Of a DNA stretch of 64,000 bases, positions 43,824-51,623 are shown in pieces (the stretch's first letter is position 1; the number at the start of each line of letters is the position of its first letter). A program made the translations under genes and the position numbers. The notes beneath the pieces are model-generated. The model was not told where the DNA came from. It did no database searches and worked only from the letters and a program-made list of their open reading frames with translations. The DNA is from Leptobacterium flavescens (GTDB taxonomy: Bacteria > Bacteroidota > Bacteroidia > Flavobacteriales > Flavobacteriaceae), in the NCBI RefSeq assembly GCF_010671605.1, contig NZ_JAABOO010000002.1:744001-808000 (forward strand), given 5' to 3'.

Positions 43824-44921
43824 TTATAGGTTTTTTTGATATTTCGCTGAAAAACTTAATATCTCATCTGTGTACTTACCAAACATAGGTCCGGTAATCA
43901 ACTGATGGGTAAATATTCCCTGTGCCATAACGTTGTATTCTATCAATACCACTTCATCCGAATCATCCAGGGCAATATCCCATGAAACGAGTCGGAAATA
44001 GGGTATCTGAGCATGCAATTTTTTTACTGTTTCCTTCACCTTGTCGTAAAAAGGTATCTTAACGGTACTGAACACAATTCCGTCTTCTCCTTTTTCAAAA
44101 GGTTGATACATTTTATTGTATCCTAGATCTTTAAGGGATCCGTCCTCATTCAATCCGCAGGCAACTCCGCTAATTGCCACATTATCTGTAAATTGTCCCT
44201 TCCCTCCTATTCTTACTGCAGTAGACAGGACTACCACCTCTTCTTCTCTGAGGTAAGACACCACACGCAGGGTATTAAGGGAAGACGGATTGAGTGAAGC
44301 TATCACCTTGTTCTGTTTAACAACTTCCTGAACGATGAAGTCTCTGCGATAAGAGCTCAGGAGTTCTTCCAGCGATTTATTTTTAAAGTCGGTCATTCCA
44401 TTGTTTATAGAACAAACAACAACCCCTACTCCTCCTCCGGAGTGAATAGAGGGTTTAAAGATCAGCCTGCTGTGTTCGGAACACAAGCTGATGGCTTCTT
44501 CTTTAGAAATGACGCGCCCGTCTTTGGTGTAAAATCCATTAATATTCTGTACGACGGTAGCGGGCATTTTTACTCCGTCGAAAACTTTTCCTAATAAATT
44601 TTTGTCTGATAAAGCGGGAAGGAGCTCTTTTCTGTTTAAACAGGGCTCAATAGTAGAATAAAAAAGATCTTCGGGAATGTATTCCTTAAAAAAGGTCCCG
44701 TTGATCGTCTTGTAAAATTTATGCCAATAATTCTTTACGTTGGAAAAACCAAAAGAAGCATAGTACTGCTTGATCTCATTAATTTCACTATCGCTTAGCG
44801 AATCACCATTAACTGTCTTTAATTTCCCCTTAACTTCCGAACGATAATCTAAATTTTTCTTTAAAATAAATAGCTGCCTGTATACCTTTCTGTATATAGG
44901 ATTAGAAGCCGAAATATTCAT
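43824..44921 (-). CDS. Sugar-transfer-associated ATP-grasp protein
   Basis: A 365-residue ATP-grasp protein of the 'sugar-transfer associated' family (PF14397-like). Motifs: SRLIFKPSIHSGGGVGVVV (ATP-binding region, about 150-168), SSLNTLRVVSYL, and the C-terminal FRLVSWDIALDDSDEVVLIEYN with the metal-binding acidic residues (about 315-336). Members occur in polysaccharide loci and probably ligate an amino-acid-like group, but no activity is established that I can name. It precedes the two TupA-like genes on the same strand (63 bp from this stop to the ATG at 43760), so all three may be co-transcribed. Confidence 0.85.
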   Translation of the reverse strand: MNISASNPIYRKVYRQLFILKKNLDYRSEVKGKLKTVNGDSLSDSEINEIKQYYASFGFSNVKNYWHKFYKTINGTFFKEYIPEDLFYSTIEPCLNRKELLPALSDKNLLGKVFDGVKMPATVVQNINGFYTKDGRVISKEEAISLCSEHSRLIFKPSIHSGGGVGVVVCSINNGMTDFKNKSLEELLSSYRRDFIVQEVVKQNKVIASLNPSSLNTLRVVSYLREEEVVVLSTAVRIGGKGQFTDNVAISGVACGLNEDGSLKDLGYNKMYQPFEKGEDGIVFSTVKIPFYDKVKETVKKLHAQIPYFRLVSWDIALDDSDEVVLIEYNVMAQGIFTHQLITGPMFGKYTDEILSFSAKYQKNL

Positions 44922-45044
44922 AGCAAATACATTTTTCCCCCTTTATATTTTGCAATAAAGTAATTTAAACATTCCTTATCCTGAACTACGCTCACGTAAT
45001 TCCAAAATCCAAGAAAATAAAGAATCTCTAAAAAGCAAGCCTAT

Positions 45045-45068
45045 ATCTAAACGGTTACGGATTTAGAT
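45045..45068 (-). terminator. Possible weak terminator of the tyrosinase operon
   Basis: A 7-bp stem ATCTAAA / TTTAGAT with a 10-nt loop lies 71 nt after the stop of the small secreted protein gene. On the minus strand the following bases are only moderately U-rich, so the call is tentative. Confidence 0.3.
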
Positions 45069-45138
45069 CTTTTTAAAACACCCCCTTCTTTTCTTTTTCA
45101 AACGGACACCTCCATCACAGCATATAAACAGTAGGTCA

Positions 45139-45507
45139 TTATTTTTTCAATTCTCTTACAAAAATATTTCGTTCTTTCAATTGAATGCTGTCTATGACAA
45201 CAGTGTATTTCCTACCGATTTCGGGCACAGTTAAAAATACTGCAAAATTGACCTCGTTTACCGAGACAAAAACAATTGCATCGTCTTTGCGTTCATCAAA
45301 ACGTATCTTTTTATACTTTGATGAATCACCCGGTCGGAGGTCCTTAAAATGTTTTGAATACAGCATTATATTCCCGAGAGGATATTTGCTGTTATTCAAA
45401 ATTCTGATAAATGATTTATTATCTGATTGTAAGCAATTCTTTTCCTCAATACTGAATGTAGATATCAGGAACATACACCACAAGGCCATTATTCCTGACA
45501 TCTTCAT
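45139..45507 (-). CDS. Small secreted protein of unknown function, downstream of tyrosinase
   Basis: A 122-residue protein I do not recognise. A hydrophobic N-terminus (MALWCMFLISTFS, residues 7-19) looks like a signal peptide. The rest is predicted beta-rich (IRILNNSKYPLGNIMLYSKHF, AIVFVSVNEVNFAVFLTV, YTVVIDSIQL), as a small Ig-like or lipocalin-like domain would be. It has few His or Cys residues, so a copper-chaperone role like MelC1 is not indicated. It starts 3 bp after the tyrosinase stop and must be co-transcribed. Confidence 0.65.
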   Translation of the reverse strand: MKMSGIMALWCMFLISTFSIEEKNCLQSDNKSFIRILNNSKYPLGNIMLYSKHFKDLRPGDSSKYKKIRFDERKDDAIVFVSVNEVNFAVFLTVPEIGRKYTVVIDSIQLKERNIFVRELKK

Positions 45508-45510
45508 TCC

Positions 45511-46887
45511 TTATAATTTAACGATCCTTCTCGTTATCAACTCATTGTTATTACCATCTACTACCTTCAATACATAAACTCCGTTCGAGAGTCCGTAAAG
45601 TCCTCTGATCTCTATATTGCTGGTGTCATCAAAGAACTCTTCTTTCACCACCTGCCCCATCATATTAAAGATGATGATGCTACATTCTTTGATGTTCTTG
45701 CTAACTTCAATGGTAATCTTATTGGTAAACGGATTGGGAAATGATTTGATCAGTACCACATCATCTACCAGATCCTCATCCGTAAATATTACATTCTCAA
45801 GCTCACCTACCTCATCAAAAGGTTTTTGATTTCTCACGATCTCAGAACTTCTGTCTCTTCCCTGGATGCCGTTTGTAATAGGCGCCGTATCGATGGTTGC
45901 AACAAAAGAGGCTCCGCTTTCGGCACGGAAACCGGGCCTTAAAAGAATATTATTTACAGATTCTATCCTACTGCTGGTCCCGGAGGGTGCAATAAAATTA
46001 TCTCCTACCTCTATCGAAAACTGATAGTAAAATGTCTCTTCAGGATTATGGGTGTTACTCACCGTATAATTATCCAGTTCTGCCAGCCCGTTCTCTGCAT
46101 AAAACACACCTAACGCCCTGCTGTCCGTAATATCGTTCGGATTTACCAACGGTAAAGTTTCTCCGTCAAAAACATACGTTCCGTCATACCTGAGCATGGA
46201 GGTCATAATAAATGCCGAACTCTGGTTTACTTCCTCCCATTCCTGCCATAGTTTATCAACAAAACTGTGGTGAAAATAGAAGATCGGATCTCTTGGCGAT
46301 ACCGAAGTTGGCATTACACCACCTACCCATCTATGCGCTCCTGCGTGAGGTGTTCCTCTTTCAAAAGCATTAGAATACGTAAGGAAATCGGTATTAGACT
46401 GAACCGTAGTTACCTCCTGAGGTGTAGGTAGAGCCCCGTTACCTCCAAGGTTCCTGTTCAGGTTCCAGTCGGCGTTAAATTGCCCAAGGAAATCCTGATC
46501 CCAGATAGGGTCATTTATCGACTGATCTACAGAAGAATCCCAATATGCAAGGCTGATCCTTGGATTAATATCCTGCATTGCCTGTTCCATCTCAAACATC
46601 TGTCTTCTGTGCCAGGCCAGGAAAATATCTCTTTCCGGCTCATCGGGAAGGTTCAGGTGGATATCCAGTCTGGTCGGATCTGCCGTATTGTCAAAGCTAA
46701 AGAAATCCATATGAAAGGTGGCCAGATCATTAACCAGATCGGGCCCGTTTCTGAGTGCATAGAAAGCATTGATCAGATTAATCCTTTCTGTCTCGGTCAG
46801 CTCCAGATAATTCTTCCGGATACTCTGAGCGTTCAGACCGATGGATCCTGAAATCAATAAAATCAATAATATATAGACTTGTCTCAT
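45511..46887 (-). CDS. T9SS-secreted tyrosinase-family copper enzyme
   Basis: A 458-residue type-3 copper oxidase. The signal peptide ends at LNAQ (residue 21). Copper A ligands are probably H59, H77 and H93 (FHMDFF, DIHLNL, LAWHRRQMFEME); copper B ligands H181 and H185 (PHAGAHRWVGG) plus H206/H207 (PIFYFHHSFVDKLWQEW). The last 80 residues are a T9SS type A sorting domain (SFPNPFTNKITIEV ... NGVYVLKVV). It should hydroxylate or oxidise phenols at the surface or outside the cell. It follows the FN3 gene by 47 bp, in one operon, so protein-bound tyrosines of the neighbour are possible substrates (inference). Confidence 0.93.
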   Translation of the reverse strand: MRQVYILLILLISGSIGLNAQSIRKNYLELTETERINLINAFYALRNGPDLVNDLATFHMDFFSFDNTADPTRLDIHLNLPDEPERDIFLAWHRRQMFEMEQAMQDINPRISLAYWDSSVDQSINDPIWDQDFLGQFNADWNLNRNLGGNGALPTPQEVTTVQSNTDFLTYSNAFERGTPHAGAHRWVGGVMPTSVSPRDPIFYFHHSFVDKLWQEWEEVNQSSAFIMTSMLRYDGTYVFDGETLPLVNPNDITDSRALGVFYAENGLAELDNYTVSNTHNPEETFYYQFSIEVGDNFIAPSGTSSRIESVNNILLRPGFRAESGASFVATIDTAPITNGIQGRDRSSEIVRNQKPFDEVGELENVIFTDEDLVDDVVLIKSFPNPFTNKITIEVSKNIKECSIIIFNMMGQVVKEEFFDDTSNIEIRGLYGLSNGVYVLKVVDGNNNELITRRIVKL

Positions 46888-46934
46888 ATAACTATCTTTA
46901 ATTTTAAGATAACCTTAATAACATTGGATCAATA

Positions 46935-49316
46935 TTATTTCTTTTTATCTAATTCCAGCTTTTTCTCTATTTCCAGTAATCTTTTGTTAATATCCTTAAG
47001 ACTCTTATTCTCTTCCTCCAGCTTCTTTATTTTCTTTTCCTGCTGGATGGTATACAGTGTCAATTCTTCTATCTTTCTAAGTAACATGGCATTCATTTGC
47101 CCTACCATTATCCCGTTCTCCTCTACTTCTTTTGCACTTGGGATATTTTTCAGGTGACCTTTTTGCCTGATATATTCTTCTACTTCTTTTAAGGTTGGAA
47201 GATTATAATTGTTCTCGAAAACATAATCCGGCCAGTTTGCCTGAAGATCTACTCTAACTTCTTCGGCTACCACATTACCGGCTACTGCCAGTCTGAAACC
47301 GGGAACCACACCGGTGGTTCCGATACCAAGAGAACCTGCTGCCATCAGGTCTCTGGCCTGCCAGTCTACTGTCGGCAGATTGGAGTTCGCAGAAGTATAA
47401 TCTGTTACTCCTCCGCCTCCTGAGGTAGTTACATTAGCCGTATTTCCTGCTGCAGAAGTATTTCCTGCGGCATCTCTTGCTGTTACCGTAAAAGCATACG
47501 ATGTACTGGCTGTTAATCCGGTTACATTAAAAGTAGTTGCTCCTCCGGTAAGTCCTATACTGTTCCCGTCCTGGAATACTTCATAATCGGTTACTCCTAC
47601 ATTATCTGTAGATGCGCTCCAGGAGAGATCGGTAGTTGTCTGTGTTGTATTATTAGCTGCAAGATCGGATACTGCAGACGGCGCCTCGGTATCAGGTGCC
47701 GGTGGCGTGGTAACATTGGCCGTATTACCTGCCGCAGAGTTATTTCCTGCTGCATCTCTTGCTGTTACCGTAAAGGCATATGATGTATCGGCTGTTAATC
47801 CGGTCACATTAAAGGTAGTTGCTCCACCTGTAAACCCTATGCTGTTCCCGTCCTGGAAAACCTGATAATCGGTCACCCCTACATTATCTGTAGACGCGCT
47901 CCAGGATAGATCGGTAGTTGTCTGTGTTGTATTGTTAGCTGCAAGATCAGTTACTGCAGACGGTGCTTCCGTATCCGGAGATGACTGCGTAGTTACATTA
48001 GCTGTATTTCCTGCGGCAGAAGTATTTCCTGCTGCATCTCTTGCTGTTACCGTAAAGGCATAAGATGTATCGGCTGTTAATCCGGTTACATTAAAAGTAG
48101 TTGCCCCTCCGGTAAGTCCTATACTGTTCCCGTCCTGGAATACTTCATAATCGGTTACTCCTACATTATCTGTAGATGCGCTCCAGGAGAGATCGGTAGT
48201 TGTTTGCGTTGTATTATTAGCTGCCAGATCAGTTACTGCTGATGGCGCTTCGGTATCCGGCGGATCTAAAGTAGTAACGTTGGCCGTATTTCCTGCTGCA
48301 GAAGTATTTCCTGCTGCATCTCTTGCCGTTACCGTAAAAGCATATGCGGTACTGGCCGTTAATCCGGTTACATTAAAAGTGGTTGCTCCTCCGGTAAGCC
48401 CTATACTGTTCCCGTCCTGGAATACTTCATAATCGGTTACCCCTACATTATCTGTAGATGCGCTCCAGGAGAGATCGGTAGTTGTTTGTGTTGTATTGGT
48501 GGCTGCAAGATCAGTCACTGCAGACGGTGCCTCGGTATCAGGTGCCGGCGGTGTAGTTACATTAGCCGTATTACCTGCTGCCGAAGTGTTTCCTGCTGCA
48601 TCTCTCGCTGTTACTGTAAAGGCATAGGAAGTATTTCCTGTTAAACCGGTAACATTAAAAGTAGTCGCTCCACCGGTAAACCCTATACTGTTCCCGTCCT
48701 GGAAAACCTGATAGTCGGTCACTCCCACATTGTCTGTAGAAGCACTCCAGGAAAGATCGGTAGTAGTAGCTGTAGTGTTGGAAGCTGCAAGGTCGGTTAC
48801 GGCAGACGGTGCTTCAGTATCTGAAGAAGCAACAGTAATAGACACCCTGTCTATCATTACCGTATCTCCTTGAGTTCCTCCGGTAAAAGGGCTACAATAA
48901 ATACGAATTGTTGGTGTTGTAGTTGTTGCAGTTACGGTAAAATTGAATTCCGTCCAGTCGGTACTGGTAATCGGAGTCGGGTTTGTAAATCCGGTCATTC
49001 CGCTCCAGTTTGCAAAAGCAGGGTTAAAACTCTGAGTTCCCTGTTTTGCCCAAATAGTAATATTATAGGTTTCTCCTATAACTGCGTTAAAAGTATAATC
49101 GGCATTCCTACCATTGGTAGCAGAAGAAGATGCTCTTATCGAAAAAGATCCGTGAAAAACATCTGTTGCATCCGATGCTAAAACGGCTAATCCACCCCAA
49201 CCGGTAGTAGCATTCGCTTCGTTGTTAACAGAAGCTGCATTTGCATCATCATGTAAGTCCTGCGCATTAACACCAATTACAAATAAAGAAATAAGAAATA
49301 GTAATTTATATTTCAT
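46935..49316 (-). CDS. Secreted five-FN3-repeat protein with coiled-coil tail
   Basis: A 793-residue exported protein. After the signal peptide (ends at VNAQ, residue 19) comes a jelly-roll carbohydrate-binding-like domain (about 25-163, SIRASSSATNGRN ... VMIDRVSIT). Five FN3 repeats of exactly 94 residues follow (166-635). The C-terminal region (about 650-793: GTTGVVPGFRLAVAGNVVAEEVRV, LPTLKEVEEYIRQKGHLKNIPSA) is the tail common in Bacteroidota cell-surface proteins and ends in a Lys/Glu coiled coil. There is no T9SS sorting domain. It is probably an adhesin or matrix protein; the tyrosinase gene follows it. Confidence 0.9.
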   Translation of the reverse strand: MKYKLLFLISLFVIGVNAQDLHDDANAASVNNEANATTGWGGLAVLASDATDVFHGSFSIRASSSATNGRNADYTFNAVIGETYNITIWAKQGTQSFNPAFANWSGMTGFTNPTPITSTDWTEFNFTVTATTTTPTIRIYCSPFTGGTQGDTVMIDRVSITVASSDTEAPSAVTDLAASNTTATTTDLSWSASTDNVGVTDYQVFQDGNSIGFTGGATTFNVTGLTGNTSYAFTVTARDAAGNTSAAGNTANVTTPPAPDTEAPSAVTDLAATNTTQTTTDLSWSASTDNVGVTDYEVFQDGNSIGLTGGATTFNVTGLTASTAYAFTVTARDAAGNTSAAGNTANVTTLDPPDTEAPSAVTDLAANNTTQTTTDLSWSASTDNVGVTDYEVFQDGNSIGLTGGATTFNVTGLTADTSYAFTVTARDAAGNTSAAGNTANVTTQSSPDTEAPSAVTDLAANNTTQTTTDLSWSASTDNVGVTDYQVFQDGNSIGFTGGATTFNVTGLTADTSYAFTVTARDAAGNNSAAGNTANVTTPPAPDTEAPSAVSDLAANNTTQTTTDLSWSASTDNVGVTDYEVFQDGNSIGLTGGATTFNVTGLTASTSYAFTVTARDAAGNTSAAGNTANVTTSGGGGVTDYTSANSNLPTVDWQARDLMAAGSLGIGTTGVVPGFRLAVAGNVVAEEVRVDLQANWPDYVFENNYNLPTLKEVEEYIRQKGHLKNIPSAKEVEENGIMVGQMNAMLLRKIEELTLYTIQQEKKIKKLEEENKSLKDINKRLLEIEKKLELDKKK
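47412..48821 (-). repeat. Five tandem 282-bp FN3-coding repeats
   Basis: Each unit encodes 94 residues starting DTEAPSAV(T/S)DLAA; most differences lie in the short inter-domain linker (PPAP, LDPP, QSSP) and at a few positions (TDYQ or TDYE, GFTGG or GLTGG). The units are nearly identical in DNA, a sign of recent expansion or gene conversion. Confidence 0.93.
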
Positions 49317-49662
49317 GGCCAGTTGATTAAATTATATATAATTAATTTATTGTTTCACATCTCAATAAGAGGAGAAATGATACAGGCCATCAAAATAAAA
49401 GGAATACAATTCTTAGACAATAATCCTGAGATTATTGCTTGGAGAGAAAAGTAATTTTTGGCAGTATACATACCCTCAAATATTAAATTAACATTCTTTG
49501 CTATTAATCAATTTAATACTCTAGGTTTATATCATGCCAAAGATACGTATTTTTTGACAAGACAAAGTCGATTAATTAATCAAAATCGGTGAAGTGATCC
49601 AATTATCGGTTCATTGATCTCCGCCTGATTAACAATCGACTTTGCCTAAATTCTGTTTTCAG
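49317..49662. other. 346-bp upstream region of the FN3-tyrosinase operon
   Basis: No gene was found. The right half holds module copy B (49473-49612). The remaining leader (49317-49472) shares nothing obvious with the leaders of copies A and C. Confidence 0.55.
49473..49612 (-). promoter_or_regulatory. Conserved promoter-leader module, copy B (FN3-tyrosinase operon)
   Basis: Minus strand: an AACCGATAATT box (complement 49601-49611), a second ACCGATTTTGATTAA box 20 nt closer (about 49577-49591), an exact TATCTTTG -7 box (49538-49545), then a leader hairpin (49473-49525). The hairpin has 9-nt arms TATTAAATT / AATTTAATA and CCT/AGG flanks around the core TGCTATTAATCAATTTAAT (plus strand, 49499-49517). 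From the G of this core to the ATG is 184 nt, the same as in copy C. Confidence 0.65.
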
Positions 49663-50829
49663 TTATAATTTAAAGATCCTGATGCTTTTCTGATCGATCC
49701 CTGCATCGGTGATCTTAAGAATGTAAAGTCCTCTCCTGAAAGAAGATATCTGAAGTGGAATTACGTTTCTTCCCTGCTCAACATTAGCCTGCTCAGAGTA
49801 TACTAATCTTCCGTGTCTGGTGTAGATATTTACTCCGATCGTAGCCTCTTTTCTGGCTCTTAGCAACAGATAAGTATTGTATCTGGCCGGGTTAGGATAT
49901 ACTCGTGCTCTGGCAACAATTGGCTTTTCAGCATCATCATCACAAGCTCCGAGAGATGCACCGTATCTTACATAGAACCATGCAAGGAATTTAGGAACGC
50001 AATAGGTCTGTCCTCTGTAGCAAATTGCCACACGTCCGGGACCACAACTATTATCTTCTTCTGCTTCGGTCGTTACCGTTAAAACATTGCTTATATCGGA
50101 AACTTTTCCGGATGCATCCTGAGCCAATACCGTAAAATCGTAAGAGGTTTCAGGATCCAGGCCTGTAACATCAAAATTGGTAGCGCCACCTGTCATACCG
50201 ATACTTTCTCCATCCTGGAAAACTTCATAGTCGGTAACTCCTACATCATCTGTAGATGCACTCCAGGAGAGATCGGTAGAAGTAGCAGTAGTATTGGAAG
50301 CCGAAAGATCGATTACCGCAGAAGGAGCTTCATTGTCCTGAGGAGTAATGGAAACCCTGTCTATAAATACGGTATCTCCTTCAGCACCTCCAACCGAAGG
50401 GCTTGTAAACACACCTATAAGCGGGTTCTCACTGGTAGCCGTAACAACGAAAGTATATTCCTGCCATTCGGTACCTACGATCAGGGTTGGATTGGTAAAA
50501 CCATCCAGGCCACTCCAGTTGGCAAAGGCAGGTTCAAAACTCTGTTCTCCTTCCCTGGCCCAGATACTGATGACATAAGTCGTTCCGATCTCAGCGTTAA
50601 AACTGTAATTAATATTTCTTCCGTTGGTAGCCGAAGAAGAAGCTCTTAAAGCAAATTCTCCGTCAAAAGGATCTGATGAATCAGAAGCCAGGTTTGCCAA
50701 TCCGAACCAGCCTGTTGTTGCATCAGCTTCGTTATCAATGGATGCTGCATTGGAATCTGTATGCAGATTCTGTGCGCTGACACCAGTAATAAATAATAAA
50801 GTTAAAAAGAGTAATGTTCTAAATTTCAT
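49663..50829 (-). CDS. T9SS-secreted single-FN3 protein, paralogue of the five-FN3 protein
   Basis: A 388-residue exported protein. Signal peptide (ends at VSAQ, residue 19), a jelly-roll domain clearly homologous to that of the five-FN3 protein (ALRASSSATNGRN ... VFIDRVSIT), one FN3 repeat (about 167-255), a Cys-containing segment (about 262-300, CGPGRVAICYRGQTYCV ... LGAC) and a T9SS type A sorting domain (about 305-388, VYPNPARYNTYLLL ... GLYILKITD). It is probably attached to the cell surface and may share a ligand with its paralogue. It is monocistronic, under module copy C. Confidence 0.92.
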   Translation of the reverse strand: MKFRTLLFLTLLFITGVSAQNLHTDSNAASIDNEADATTGWFGLANLASDSSDPFDGEFALRASSSATNGRNINYSFNAEIGTTYVISIWAREGEQSFEPAFANWSGLDGFTNPTLIVGTEWQEYTFVVTATSENPLIGVFTSPSVGGAEGDTVFIDRVSITPQDNEAPSAVIDLSASNTTATSTDLSWSASTDDVGVTDYEVFQDGESIGMTGGATNFDVTGLDPETSYDFTVLAQDASGKVSDISNVLTVTTEAEEDNSCGPGRVAICYRGQTYCVPKFLAWFYVRYGASLGACDDDAEKPIVARARVYPNPARYNTYLLLRARKEATIGVNIYTRHGRLVYSEQANVEQGRNVIPLQISSFRRGLYILKITDAGIDQKSIRIFKL

Positions 50830-51157
50830 AGTGCGCTATTTAGTTAAAATATGTTGGATATAGTGTTTTTCAAAAACCGAGTTTTGAGAGTGATGCACCG
50901 CTAAATTCAAAGCATAGGAATAACCGGCAACAAAAAAGCTGTCGTTGCCAAGGTTAAAATCAGAATTGATTTTTAATCGAAAATACATGCTCTCATTAAT
51001 TAAATAATTCTTGCTATTAATTCATTTAATATTTCTGAGAGAACTGGTATAAAGGTATAATTTTTCTCAACGGACGCTGAGTTGAAGGGTATCTAATCGA
51101 TAAAAATGATGTAAAATTCGGTTAATAACCTCTTATTTTAATGAGATTACGGGAATT
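50830..51157. other. 328-bp upstream region of the single-FN3 gene
   Basis: No gene was found. Module copy C lies at 50990-51125. The leader between it and the ATG (50830-50989) is unlike the leader of copy B although the two coding sequences are paralogous. Confidence 0.55.
50990..51125 (-). promoter_or_regulatory. Conserved promoter-leader module, copy C (single-FN3 gene)
   Basis: Minus strand: a TTAACCGAATTTTAC box (complement 51111-51125), a TACCTTTA -7 box (51050-51057), then a leader hairpin (50990-51041) with perfect outer arms CTCTCA / TGAGAG and inner arms ATTAAAT / ATTTAAT around the core TGCTATTAATTCATTTAAT (plus strand). The outer arms differ from those of copies A and B yet still pair, which is compensatory change in favour of an RNA structure. 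Confidence 0.65.
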
Positions 51158-51613
51158 TTACCGCTGATCGGCTTTTTTAAAAACCAGTTTTTTATCAGCT
51201 GCTTTTATCTTATAGATACTGAAAGGTTCGGTTAAAACGGAGGTACTGTATTTACTCGGAGAACCTTTTTCCCTGACGTAGATATTAATGAGATCGGCCT
51301 TTTCTTCGAGCTTTTCTATCTCGATACTGTATCCTCCTGTAGTTCTGGAGCCCATACAGAGGATAATCACTTTTTCCTCTTTAAAGTTAATCTCGGGAAC
51401 CGGAAGCCCGGGTCTTCTAGTCTTGTTGATCTGAATATAGAAATCTTTCAGGCTTTTCTCCCCTTTAACCACCATCATCTGCGGTTTGGCAGGTCCTCCG
51501 GTTTGCTCCTGAAGAATAAGCTCAAAAGTAGGTTCCTGAACAGCATCGGTTTTATACCTGTCTTCATTAAAAAAACAGGAAACGAATAATAGAAAAACCG
51601 CTGCTAATTTCAT
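51158..51613 (-). CDS. PrcB-like C-terminal domain lipoprotein
   Basis: A 151-residue lipoprotein (MKLAAVFLLFVSC, lipobox FVSC). The C-terminal half is the PrcB_C-type domain: KVIILCMGSRTTGGYSIEIEKLEE with the typical G-x-R-x-T-G-G-Y signature, named from a subunit of a spirochaete protease complex. Its role in Bacteroidota is unknown. The ATG at 51613 is chosen because it gives a good lipoprotein signal; a longer frame starting at 51661 would overlap the bshA end and put 16 charged residues before the signal. bshA lies 10 bp upstream. Confidence 0.82.
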   Translation of the reverse strand: MKLAAVFLLFVSCFFNEDRYKTDAVQEPTFELILQEQTGGPAKPQMMVVKGEKSLKDFYIQINKTRRPGLPVPEINFKEEKVIILCMGSRTTGGYSIEIEKLEEKADLINIYVREKGSPSKYSTSVLTEPFSIYKIKAADKKLVFKKADQR

Positions 51614-51623
51614 AGGTGTCTTT

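Noticed and set aside
47412-48821. Evenly spaced direct repeats considered as a CRISPR or satellite array
   Set aside because: The 282-bp units are continuous coding sequence for FN3 domains with no unique spacers.
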